The notes under the pieces: generated by a model
The model's input: the letters and a program-made list of their open reading frames with translations, nothing else
The model's database searches: none
Told to the model about the DNA's origin: nothing
Origin: CAYHKY01 sp964357355
GTDB taxonomy: Bacteria > Patescibacteriota > Microgenomatia > UBA10105
Assembly (NCBI GenBank): GCA_964357355.1
Contig: CAYHKY010000071.1
Coordinates: 1 to 6,303, forward strand
Direction: 5' to 3'
Length of the DNA stretch: 6,303 nucleotides
Shown: positions 1 to 4,603 of the stretch, in pieces
How positions within the stretch are numbered: position 1 is the first letter of the stretch
Layout: each line of letters starts with the position of its first letter
Program-made: the position numbers and the translations under genes

Positions 1-1031
1 GAGTACAATCTACCTCTTTCACATTTAGTGCTTTTTGGGGTACAAAACTGGTTGCAGGTGATATTTGACATATTGCAGCCTCCTTCACAGTATTTGGAGT
101 ATTGCCAGGAGCCGCCAATGCACTCCCAGATAAAATCCCTGGAATTGCAGACCCGTTTTCCCTCCGGACTGCAGCTACCTGACAAAACATTTCTTTCACA
201 GCACGTTTTTCCGGAGGCGCATGATCCTCCCAATCCTTTAAAATCATTTTGCTGACAATCTTCTCTGAATGGAATACAGTAATTCCCATTTGTTGAACAA
301 GAATAAGTCAGGGGTGACGAGCGGGGTGATGGCAGGGATGTAGATTTTGGAATCTGCGGAGTTGGTTTGGGTGCGGTTGAGGGTGAGACTCGTGGTGATT
401 GGACAGTCACGGTGACGCTGTCACTGCCTTGAGCTTGGGTGCTACTATTTGTACAGGTGACGGTATAGGAGGAGGTTTGGGTCACTATCACCGAGATTGA
501 GCCGGAAGTACCACTACCTCCTCCGGGAACTCCTAAGCAGTAACTGGCTCCACTTGACGTCCAGGAAAGAGTGACTGAGGAGTTGTAGGGAAGACTTACT
601 CCATCTCCTCCGTTTACTTTGAGGTCAACAGTCACTGCTTGGGGCTTACAGGAGACGGGACTTGAAGTACAGCCTCTGGGACAGTTCTCAACGCGTTCCC
701 ATTTGCCGAAGCGACATTGTTCAATCTGTTGGGGGTTAGAAGATGTCACACAGCGTTTGACTCCCTCTGTACAAGTGGGTGAGATACAGTAGTAACCTCC
801 TGAAAAAGGCGAACAAATACCAGGTGCACAACAGTTGTCATCGGATCCGGTACAGGCAGAGTTTAAGATTTTACAGGATTGTGATGGTGAGGGATAGACG
901 GCGGCACGACCGCGAAGTATCTGGATATTTCCGGTATTTATTACAACTAATACTGTCGAAATAGCCAAAAATGACAAAATAATCAGCGGTAAGATCTGTA
1001 TACCACCAGATTGGAATTGATTTGTAGACAT
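1..1031 (-). CDS. Surface-anchored Cys-rich protein with Ig-like domain (partial, C-terminus off the left edge)
   Basis: The reverse strand is open from an ATG at 1031-1029 to the window edge, giving 343 residues with no stop. Residues about 12-32 form a hydrophobic segment (IQILPLIILSFLAIS onward), probably an uncleaved N-terminal anchor with the rest outside the cell. A first Cys-rich block (residues 53-128) is followed by an Ig-like beta domain (about 132-210, containing VTLSWTSSGASYC and SYTVTC, with C165 and C193), then a Pro/Ser linker (211-241) and a second Cys-rich block (245-343). The two Cys blocks are duplicates: C106-C117-C121-C128 and C304-C315-C319-C326 have identical spacing, and each has Trp five residues after its first Cys. 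A third repeat may begin at C330. Ig-like domains of this type are common in CPR exported proteins. The role is unknown; adhesion or cell-surface structure is an inference. No Shine-Dalgarno sequence precedes the start. Confidence 0.85.
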   Translation of the reverse strand, partial: MSTNQFQSGGIQILPLIILSFLAISTVLVVINTGNIQILRGRAAVYPSPSQSCKILNSACTGSDDNCCAPGICSPFSGGYYCISPTCTEGVKRCVTSSNPQQIEQCRFGKWERVENCPRGCTSSPVSCKPQAVTVDLKVNGGDGVSLPYNSSVTLSWTSSGASYCLGVPGGGSGTSGSISVIVTQTSSYTVTCTNSSTQAQGSDSVTVTVQSPRVSPSTAPKPTPQIPKSTSLPSPRSSPLTYSCSTNGNYCIPFREDCQQNDFKGLGGSCASGKTCCERNVLSGSCSPEGKRVCNSRDFIWECIGGSWQYSKYCEGGCNMSNITCNQFCTPKSTKCERGRLY

Positions 1032-1062
1032 AAAATATTAATTGTTATCATTTTGGCACAAT

Positions 1063-1079
1063 CTGTAAAAAAATTACAG
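1063..1079. repeat. Small palindrome between divergent genes
   Basis: CTGTAA and TTACAG form a 6-bp inverted repeat around a five-A loop in the spacer between the divergent surface-protein and lipoprotein genes. It lies upstream of both starts, so it could be an operator. It could also be chance in AT-rich DNA. Confidence 0.3.
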
Positions 1080-1094
1080 CCCTCCTTGCCTCCC

Positions 1095-1123
1095 TTGACA
1101 ATAAATAGACTATAGGGTATATT
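1095..1123 (+). promoter_or_regulatory. Sigma70-type promoter of the lipoprotein gene, predicted leaderless
   Basis: A perfect -35 box TTGACA (1095-1100) is followed after exactly 17 nt by TATATT (1118-1123). Initiation about 7 nt downstream would fall near 1130, only about two bases before the ATG at 1132. The mRNA would therefore be leaderless or nearly so, consistent with the absence of any Shine-Dalgarno sequence. Confidence 0.6.
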
Positions 1124-1131
1124 AAATACAT

Positions 1132-1422
1132 ATGAATACTAAGAATTTGAGAAATTCTCAGTCACCTCGTATAGGTCTTAATAATGCATTAAGAACATTT
1201 CTCATTGCTGTCTTTATAGGATCACCGTTAATCGCGGGTTGCAAACAAAAATATGACGGACCGGTTGTGCGTTCTGAATCAGATGTACCTGCAATGCCGG
1301 GCGCTACTTATACTTATATTGATATACAATTATACCGAGAAATGCATAAACCCAATTCTCCTTTTAAAGGTGAGCCTACGAGTCCCGGAAGCTATATTGG
1401 TGGAAGTCCGGAAATATTTTAA
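1132..1422 (+). CDS. Small putative lipoprotein, function unknown
   Basis: This 96-residue protein has a basic N-terminus (several Lys/Arg in the first 21 residues), a hydrophobic stretch (about 22-35) and a lipobox-like LIAGC with the lipidation Cys at residue 37. This fits a signal peptidase II substrate. The predicted mature part is about 60 residues, hydrophilic, with several Pro, Gly and Tyr and no domain I recognise; it ends PGSYIGGSPEIF. A near-consensus promoter lies directly upstream and no Shine-Dalgarno sequence is visible. Transcription diverges from the surface protein on the left, and rplJ downstream has its own promoter. Good signal-peptide features support a real gene, but the short length and unknown family keep the call moderate. 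Confidence 0.65.
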   Translation: MNTKNLRNSQSPRIGLNNALRTFLIAVFIGSPLIAGCKQKYDGPVVRSESDVPAMPGATYTYIDIQLYREMHKPNSPFKGEPTSPGSYIGGSPEIF

Positions 1423-1427
1423 ACCCC

Positions 1428-1456
1428 TTGTTATTCATACTCTGTTATGCTATAAA
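1428..1456 (+). promoter_or_regulatory. Predicted promoter of the rplJ-rplL operon
   Basis: TTGTTA (1428-1433) is separated by 17 nt from TATAAA (1451-1456), and the -10 is preceded by TGC, an extended -10 motif. Initiation near 1463 would give a leader of about 155 nt before rplJ, room for the structures described below. It starts just after the lipoprotein stop codon. Confidence 0.5.
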
Positions 1457-1483
1457 TACTTTTGTCCTTAAGACCGTAGGCAT

Positions 1484-1500
1484 CCTGAGTTTGTCGAAGG
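1484..1500 (+). repeat. CCTGAGTTTGTCGAAGG motif, dispersed repeat type
   Basis: This 17-mer closely resembles CCTGAGCTTGTCGAAGG, an imperfect palindrome I know as a dispersed repeat in many bacterial and metagenomic sequences. It lies in the rplJ leader. Only one copy is seen in this window, so the repeat assignment rests on recognition, not on a second copy. Confidence 0.4.
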
Positions 1501-1539
1501 AAGAAGACCTACCGAGGGAAAAAGTTATAAGTTGTTGTT

Positions 1540-1562
1540 CCCTCAGAGATGAGGGTTTTTTT
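1540..1562 (+). terminator. Intrinsic terminator within the rplJ leader (attenuator)
   Basis: A perfect 6-bp stem CCCTCA/TGAGGG closed by a GAGA (GNRA) loop is followed by TTTTTTT. It lies upstream of the rplJ start, so it would act as a conditional attenuator for the operon unless the competing hairpin forms. The stem is short, so basal read-through is likely. Confidence 0.55.
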
Positions 1563-1586
1563 ATATCTGAATTCCTAACTAACCCT

Positions 1587-1614
1587 ACAACCTATAACTT
1601 ACAACATTTAACTT
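1587..1614 (+). repeat. Four tandem heptads directly upstream of rplJ
   Basis: ACAACCT, ATAACTT, ACAACAT and TTAACTT follow one another without spacers and end 3 nt before the rplJ ATG. The surrounding stretch 1570-1619 contains no G. The same arrangement occurs before the HTH gene at 5846. The first two heptads are complementary, with one mismatch in 14, to 1522-1535 in the same leader. A translation-enhancing unstructured leader or a dispersed repeat are both possible. Confidence 0.7.
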
Positions 1615-1617
1615 ATT

Positions 1618-2133
1618 ATGGATACACAACAAAAAATAGACTTGGTCAACAATTTAACTGAGAAAATTAAAATGGCTAAATCAATAGTCTTTACCGACTA
1701 TTCCAAATTGACTCATAAACAACTTGAGGAACTGCGAAAAAACCTCAAAAAAGTACAAGGTGAATTTATCGTTTCCAAAAATTCACTTCTCAAACGCGCA
1801 TTAACAAGCATCAACCAAGCGGTTGAAGAAGCACATCTTACTGGTGCAACAGGCGCACTCCTCTCTATGGCTGATGAAGTCTCACCGATCAAAACTCTCG
1901 TCAATTTTTTCAAAACTGCAGCAGCCGGCGCGGTCAAAGGCGGATTACTAGGAACTGTTGCACTCTCCCAAAACGATGTAGCCAAACTGGCCAAATTACC
2001 CCCACGAATTGAACTTTATGGCCAACTAGTCGGCCAACTTCAGGCTCCCATTTACGGACTTCACAATGCGCTTTCATGGAATATGAGAAAACTCGTCTGG
2101 ACTCTTGAAGCAGTGAAAAGTAAAAAAGTTTAA
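1618..2133 (+). CDS. rplJ: 50S ribosomal protein L10
   Basis: L10 is the base of the ribosomal stalk: it binds 23S rRNA and carries L7/L12 dimers on its C-terminal helix. The 171 residues match the usual L10 length. Recognisable parts are the N-terminal region (KSIVFTDYSKLTHKQLEELR, about 21-40, then FIVSKNSLLKRAL at 50-62), the GATGALLSM segment (about 76-84), and LPPRIELYGQLVGQLQAPIYGL (127-148), the most diagnostic L10 block. A final helix (about 153-169) fits the L12-binding tail. The ATG is chosen because the L10 N-terminus begins there; no Shine-Dalgarno sequence precedes it, only the heptad leader. The stop is 17 nt before rplL. No rplK/rplA lie upstream, so the usual L11-L1-L10-L12 block is split here. 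Confidence 0.96.
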   Translation: MDTQQKIDLVNNLTEKIKMAKSIVFTDYSKLTHKQLEELRKNLKKVQGEFIVSKNSLLKRALTSINQAVEEAHLTGATGALLSMADEVSPIKTLVNFFKTAAAGAVKGGLLGTVALSQNDVAKLAKLPPRIELYGQLVGQLQAPIYGLHNALSWNMRKLVWTLEAVKSKKV

Positions 2134-2138
2134 CTCAA

Positions 2139-2146
2139 AGGAGGTG
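2139..2146 (+). promoter_or_regulatory. Strong Shine-Dalgarno site of rplL
   Basis: AGGAGGTG lies between the rplJ stop and the rplL ATG, with 6 nt between its GGAGG core and the start. It is the only strong Shine-Dalgarno sequence correctly placed before a gene in this window. It marks the internal, higher-dosage gene of the operon, as expected for L12, which is present in several copies per ribosome. Confidence 0.9.
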
Positions 2147-2150
2147 ACTT

Positions 2151-2534
2151 ATGGCAAAACTTACAAAAGATGAACTTATAAAAGCAGTTGAGGAGATGAC
2201 AGTTTTGGAACTTGCAGATTTCGTCAAAGCACTTGAGGATAAATTCGGGGTTACAGCAGCAGCTCCCCAGGCAATAGCAGCACCCCAAGGTGCAGGCGCC
2301 GAAGGACCAAAAGAAGAACAAACTGTTTTCAATGTAGTCCTGACGGATTGCGGTGCGCAAAAAATCCAAGTCATCAAAGCCGTCCGTGAACTAGTTCCCA
2401 CCTTGGGATTAACCGATGCTAAAGCATTAGTTGAATCAGCTCCAAAAGAAGTCTTAACCGGAGTCAATAAATCAGCAGCTGAAGAGGCTAAAAAGAAATT
2501 AGAAACGGCCGGAGCAAAGGTAGAATTAAAATAA
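2151..2534 (+). CDS. rplL: 50S ribosomal protein L7/L12
   Basis: L7/L12 forms the flexible stalk dimers that recruit and stimulate translational GTPases. The 127 residues are the normal length. The N-terminal dimerisation/L10-binding helices (about 4-33, LTKDELIKAVEEMTVLELADF) are followed by an Ala/Pro/Gly-rich hinge (about 34-52) and the globular C-terminal domain (about 57-127). That domain holds KIQVIKAVRELVPTLGLTDA, KALVESAPKEV and a terminal EEAKKKLETAGAKVELK. The loop VRELVPTLGLTDAK is close to the usual form. It is co-transcribed with rplJ and starts behind a strong Shine-Dalgarno sequence. A terminator follows directly, so rpoB/rpoC are not in this operon. Confidence 0.97.
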   Translation: MAKLTKDELIKAVEEMTVLELADFVKALEDKFGVTAAAPQAIAAPQGAGAEGPKEEQTVFNVVLTDCGAQKIQVIKAVRELVPTLGLTDAKALVESAPKEVLTGVNKSAAEEAKKKLETAGAKVELK

Positions 2535-2558
2535 ATACTAACTTCTAAATTTTGTTAT

Positions 2559-2590
2559 AAAAAATTCTCTCATTTAGGAGGGAATTTTTT
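2559..2590 (+). terminator. Terminator of the rplJ-rplL operon
   Basis: AAAAAATTCTCTC (2559-2571) pairs with GAGGGAATTTTTT (2578-2590), a 13-bp stem with one T-G wobble and a six-base loop, ending in TTTTTT. The flanking A and T runs make it able to work in both directions. It begins 24 nt after the rplL stop. Confidence 0.85.
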
Positions 2591-2608
2591 ATTCCAAGAG
2601 CGCGAAAA

Positions 2609-2628
2609 CCTCGAGCGTAAGCTCGAGG
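2609..2628. repeat. Perfect GC-rich hairpin with GTAA loop
   Basis: CCTCGAGC and GCTCGAGG form a perfect 8-bp stem around GTAA. On the minus strand it is followed by TTTT, so it may be a back-up terminator for the metallophosphoesterase transcript. It closely resembles the hairpin at 2685-2698. Confidence 0.7.
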
Positions 2629-2648
2629 ATGAAGACGCTTCCAAAGAA

Positions 2649-2661
2649 CGCGCGAAGCGCG
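2649..2661. repeat. Short GC hairpin in the convergent spacer
   Basis: CGCGC and GCGCG form a 5-bp stem around GAA. A weaker GAAG/CTTC stem lies at 2631-2641. With its neighbours it makes a row of hairpins filling the spacer between two convergent genes. Confidence 0.45.
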
Positions 2662-2677
2662 CAACACAGCGGAACAC

Positions 2678-2708
2678 AAAACCCCGACCGTAAGGTCGAG
2701 GGTTTTTT
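2678..2708. terminator. Bidirectional terminator between rplL and the metallophosphoesterase gene
   Basis: AAAACCC-CGACC (2678-2689) pairs with GGTCG-A-GGGTTTT (2694-2706) around a GTAA loop, with A2699 bulged. T runs follow on both strands. The stop codon of the minus-strand phosphoesterase lies in the T run at 2707-2709, so for that gene the terminator begins right at the end of translation. Confidence 0.8.
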
Positions 2709-3720
2709 ATATTGAAGCTGCAAAATCCAATGCATTTACCTTTCCGTCGTGATTAAATTCATATAACTGATCGTTTGCCAAATATCGGGTAAGTAATTGT
2801 TTCATTCCTGAACTTTGATTTAATCCTACACAACTGGCCGATCCGCTGTCCAACAAAGTGTGATTTGCATCATCCTTTACAAACTCCCAGTTGTAGTTGG
2901 TTGGATGCAAAATGAGTTTCAACACCCCAAAAGATGTATTGTTTCTCACTTCACTCTGCGGTTTGGGATTACCAAAAGGATATAAGTTTTTGCCACCCAT
3001 CCCTGCCACAAATTCCCTAACACCATTCACACTGTCCGCAAGGCCTGTAGGGGTTTGCAGGGCAAATCGTTCGTAGTTATGTTCATGACCATTGAGTACT
3101 ATATCAGCTCGATTATCATAAAGAGCTTGCCACAAAGCCTGCATATTTGTATTATTCCCATGGTTTGTCCCTGAACTGAAACGGGGTTTGTGCCAATAAG
3201 CCAAAGTACAGTCTACCGGGTGGGAAACTAAATCTGCTCGCAACCACTGTTCCTGAACTGATCCCCCTCCGGTACTAACCTCACTGTTTAAAGCGATGAT
3301 ATGCCATAGACCGATATCGAAGCTGTAGTAGCCTTTGGTTGGATCAGTTGCTGTCGCTCCGCGCGGTGTAAGTACAGAGTTAAAATAGCTGAAATATCCG
3401 GCAGCACCCCCGGTATTATACTCATGGTTTCCCGGCACCGGGTAAACAATCCCGTTTAACCTGCCCCAATTGGGATGGTAATAGGTCTGAAATTGCGCCA
3501 GCGTCCCCGATTCATACTGGTTATCACCAAGCGTGAGTACAGCTGTGGGATTTAAAAACAAAGCCAGATTTGAAGTAGCCAGTTGGTGGCAACTGGTTGC
3601 AGTACTTGTGTTGGTATTACAGACTATATCCCCGGCTGCTACAATTGTCGGATCAACTGCTAGCGTGGTACGGGTAAATACCGTAAGAAATAATATAGCG
3701 AAAACCAGAATCTTCAACAC
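2707..3720 (-). CDS. Secreted calcineurin-like metallophosphoesterase with dockerin-like EF-hand tail
   Basis: This 337-residue protein belongs to the purple-acid-phosphatase-like metallophosphoesterases, two-metal enzymes hydrolysing phosphate esters. A signal peptide (about 1-21, basic start, hydrophobic core, cleavage likely after TTLA) predicts export. Metal-site motifs appear in family order: GDIV (D31), LGDNQY (D66, Y69), PGNHEY (N98, H99), AYWHKPRFSSG (H177) and NGHEHNYERF (H212, H214). All ligands are present, so it is probably active. The substrate cannot be told. Residues 321-332 fit a calcium-binding loop (E321, N323, D325, G326, N329, D332), like one half of a type I dockerin repeat. 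The start is GTG at 3720-3718, with a weak AAGG 7 nt upstream; no in-frame ATG fits. It converges on rplL. Confidence 0.92.
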   Translation of the reverse strand: MLKILVFAILFLTVFTRTTLAVDPTIVAAGDIVCNTNTSTATSCHQLATSNLALFLNPTAVLTLGDNQYESGTLAQFQTYYHPNWGRLNGIVYPVPGNHEYNTGGAAGYFSYFNSVLTPRGATATDPTKGYYSFDIGLWHIIALNSEVSTGGGSVQEQWLRADLVSHPVDCTLAYWHKPRFSSGTNHGNNTNMQALWQALYDNRADIVLNGHEHNYERFALQTPTGLADSVNGVREFVAGMGGKNLYPFGNPKPQSEVRNNTSFGVLKLILHPTNYNWEFVKDDANHTLLDSGSASCVGLNQSSGMKQLLTRYLANDQLYEFNHDGKVNALDFAASI

Positions 3721-3735
3721 ATATATACCTTATCA

Positions 3736-3763
3736 TGTATACCCGTCTTACGCTGGTTTGCAA
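3736..3763 (-). promoter_or_regulatory. Possible promoter of the metallophosphoesterase gene
   Basis: Reading the minus strand, TTGCAA (3763-3758) is followed after 16 nt by TATACA (3741-3736), with initiation near 3729 and a leader of about 10 nt. The -35 matches consensus at four of six positions. A GCAACCT/AGGTTGC hairpin (3760-3776) overlaps the -35 box and might be an operator. Confidence 0.3.
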
Positions 3764-3877
3764 CCTGAAAGGTTGCTAAAGCAGCTTAGAGGGGTATATG
3801 GCCGGAACAATTTCAAGTATGTAGGCTATAAAAAATGCAGCCTGCGTAAAGGAATCTATTCAGTTATTACCAGCGTA
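3749..3877. repeat. Inverted-repeat-bounded non-coding segment
   Basis: TACGCTGG (3749-3756) and CCAGCGTA (3870-3877) are exact 8-bp inverted repeats. Just inside the left one is a perfect 7-bp hairpin with a GAA loop (3760-3776). No credible gene is seen between them. It could be a decayed miniature element, but the termini are short, so chance is not excluded. Confidence 0.35.
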
Positions 3878-3887
3878 GCCGCCTTAT

Positions 3888-3972
3888 TGTCATCCCCGCC
3901 ACGTATCGCGTACGGGGTAAACTCCCCGGCGGGGATCTTTTGGAATAGATTCCCGTTTTCACGGGAATGACA
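3888..3972. repeat. Composite palindromic repeat with TGTCAT/ATGACA ends
   Basis: The unit begins TGTCAT (3888-3893) and ends ATGACA (3967-3972). Its left half is a hairpin with a 9-bp outer stem ATCCCCGCC/GGCGGGGAT (3892-3900 and 3928-3936). Its right half is ATTCCC-N8-GGGAAT (3949-3968), the same pattern as the neisserial dRS3 repeat. The element at 5599-5670 has the same ends and the same two-hairpin plan with the halves in opposite order. It may also end transcripts of the 4016-4591 gene, but lacks a clear T run. Confidence 0.75.
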
Positions 3973-4015
3973 GATTGTTGGGAAGAACTGAATTCACTCG
4001 CGTAGGAAAAGTGGA

Positions 4016-4591
4016 TTATCGTTGAGGTTGAGGTTTGGTAAGTTCTTGTATATTTTTTTTGGGTTGAGTCTTTGCTATTCTTCTGTAACTAGAATTTTCC
4101 TGACCTGCTCTTGCAGCTCTATTTCTATCAGATATCCCTTCATCTATTTGAGTTGGATCCTGTGGTAAAATCGAATCAATTCCTCCGTCGCCTCCAACAA
4201 CCGGAGCTTGATTCTTCCTGTGACTCATAAGATAACCACCAACTACCAAAGTAGCTCCAACTCCACCTGCTGTTGCTAATACCACATGTTTTGCCGGTAG
4301 CGGTAAACTGTCCCAAGCTGCCTTCACGCCTTCTTGTTGGGCAGTTTCAATTAACTGTTGAAATCCTGGCGGTAAATTATCAGAAGCTGCTTGTGGTCTG
4401 TGTACTATATCAGCAATATTTATTGCAGAAAACGCAACATAGTTCGCTGCCATAAACCATCCTTGTCTCAGTTTACTTCCGGCTGCTGTCATTTGTTGAG
4501 CCAGATCCTCTCCAAAAGACCTCTTTGGTTTTGTACCGGTTTCAACTTGCGTAACTGCAACAGGTACTTCAGCACTCATATTTATACTCAT
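4016..4591 (-). CDS. Uncharacterised protein with one transmembrane segment
   Basis: I do not recognise this 191-residue protein. The first 45 residues are polar and hydrophilic. Residues 45-64 (WFMAANYVAFSAINIADIVH) are moderately hydrophobic. Residues about 102-122 (HVVLATAGGVGATLVVGGYL) form a Gly-rich membrane segment bordered by K101 and by HRK, pointing to a membrane protein. The last 65 residues are hydrophilic and probably disordered, with many Gln, Pro and Lys. The start is the ATG at 4591-4589; a second ATG four codons in (4579-4577) is possible, and neither has a Shine-Dalgarno sequence. It begins 12 nt after the stop of the 4604-5026 gene, so the two are probably one transcript. 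No function is assigned. Confidence 0.7.
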   Translation of the reverse strand: MSINMSAEVPVAVTQVETGTKPKRSFGEDLAQQMTAAGSKLRQGWFMAANYVAFSAINIADIVHRPQAASDNLPPGFQQLIETAQQEGVKAAWDSLPLPAKHVVLATAGGVGATLVVGGYLMSHRKNQAPVVGGDGGIDSILPQDPTQIDEGISDRNRAARAGQENSSYRRIAKTQPKKNIQELTKPQPQR

Positions 4592-4603
4592 AACACGTTA
4601 TTT

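Larger units (their letters stand above)
1476..1562 (+). promoter_or_regulatory. rplJ leader with competing hairpins, candidate L10 autoregulatory attenuator
   Basis: GAGGGAA (1514-1520) can pair with TTCCCTC (1538-1544), a 7-bp anti-terminator-like hairpin. CCCTCA (1540-1545) can instead pair with TGAGGG (1550-1555) across a GAGA tetraloop, followed by seven T, a compact intrinsic terminator. The two share 1540-1544 and are mutually exclusive. GTAGG (1476-1480) and CCTAC (1508-1512) can form another stem upstream. L10 leaders in many bacteria bind the L10-L12 complex and control the operon; that this leader does so is an inference from position and alternative pairing. I did not confirm a kink-turn. 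Confidence 0.5.

Noticed and set aside
28..964. Plus-strand ORFs at 28-255 and 779-964
   Set aside because: Both are antisense to the long open minus-strand surface-protein gene, whose coherent domains show it is the real coding strand.
1587..1614. CRISPR array or VNTR reading of the heptads
   Set aside because: The units are 7 nt with no spacers and only four copies, and the same array recurs at a fixed distance from another start codon; this fits neither CRISPR nor a typical slippage tract.
1428..1661. 77-aa plus-strand ORF across the rplJ leader
   Set aside because: It spans the promoter, attenuator and heptad repeats and overlaps rplJ in another frame. A leader peptide is conceivable, but no Shine-Dalgarno sequence or conserved content supports it.
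1713..1994. 93-aa minus-strand ORF within rplJ
   Set aside because: Antisense shadow of L10.
2130..2467. 79-aa and 110-aa minus-strand ORFs opposite rplL
   Set aside because: They are antisense shadows of a certain ribosomal protein gene with low-complexity Cys/Ser/Ala composition.
3533..3970. 145-aa plus-strand ORF
   Set aside because: It lies antisense to the start of the metallophosphoesterase gene and then runs through inverted repeats; no domain or start signal supports it.
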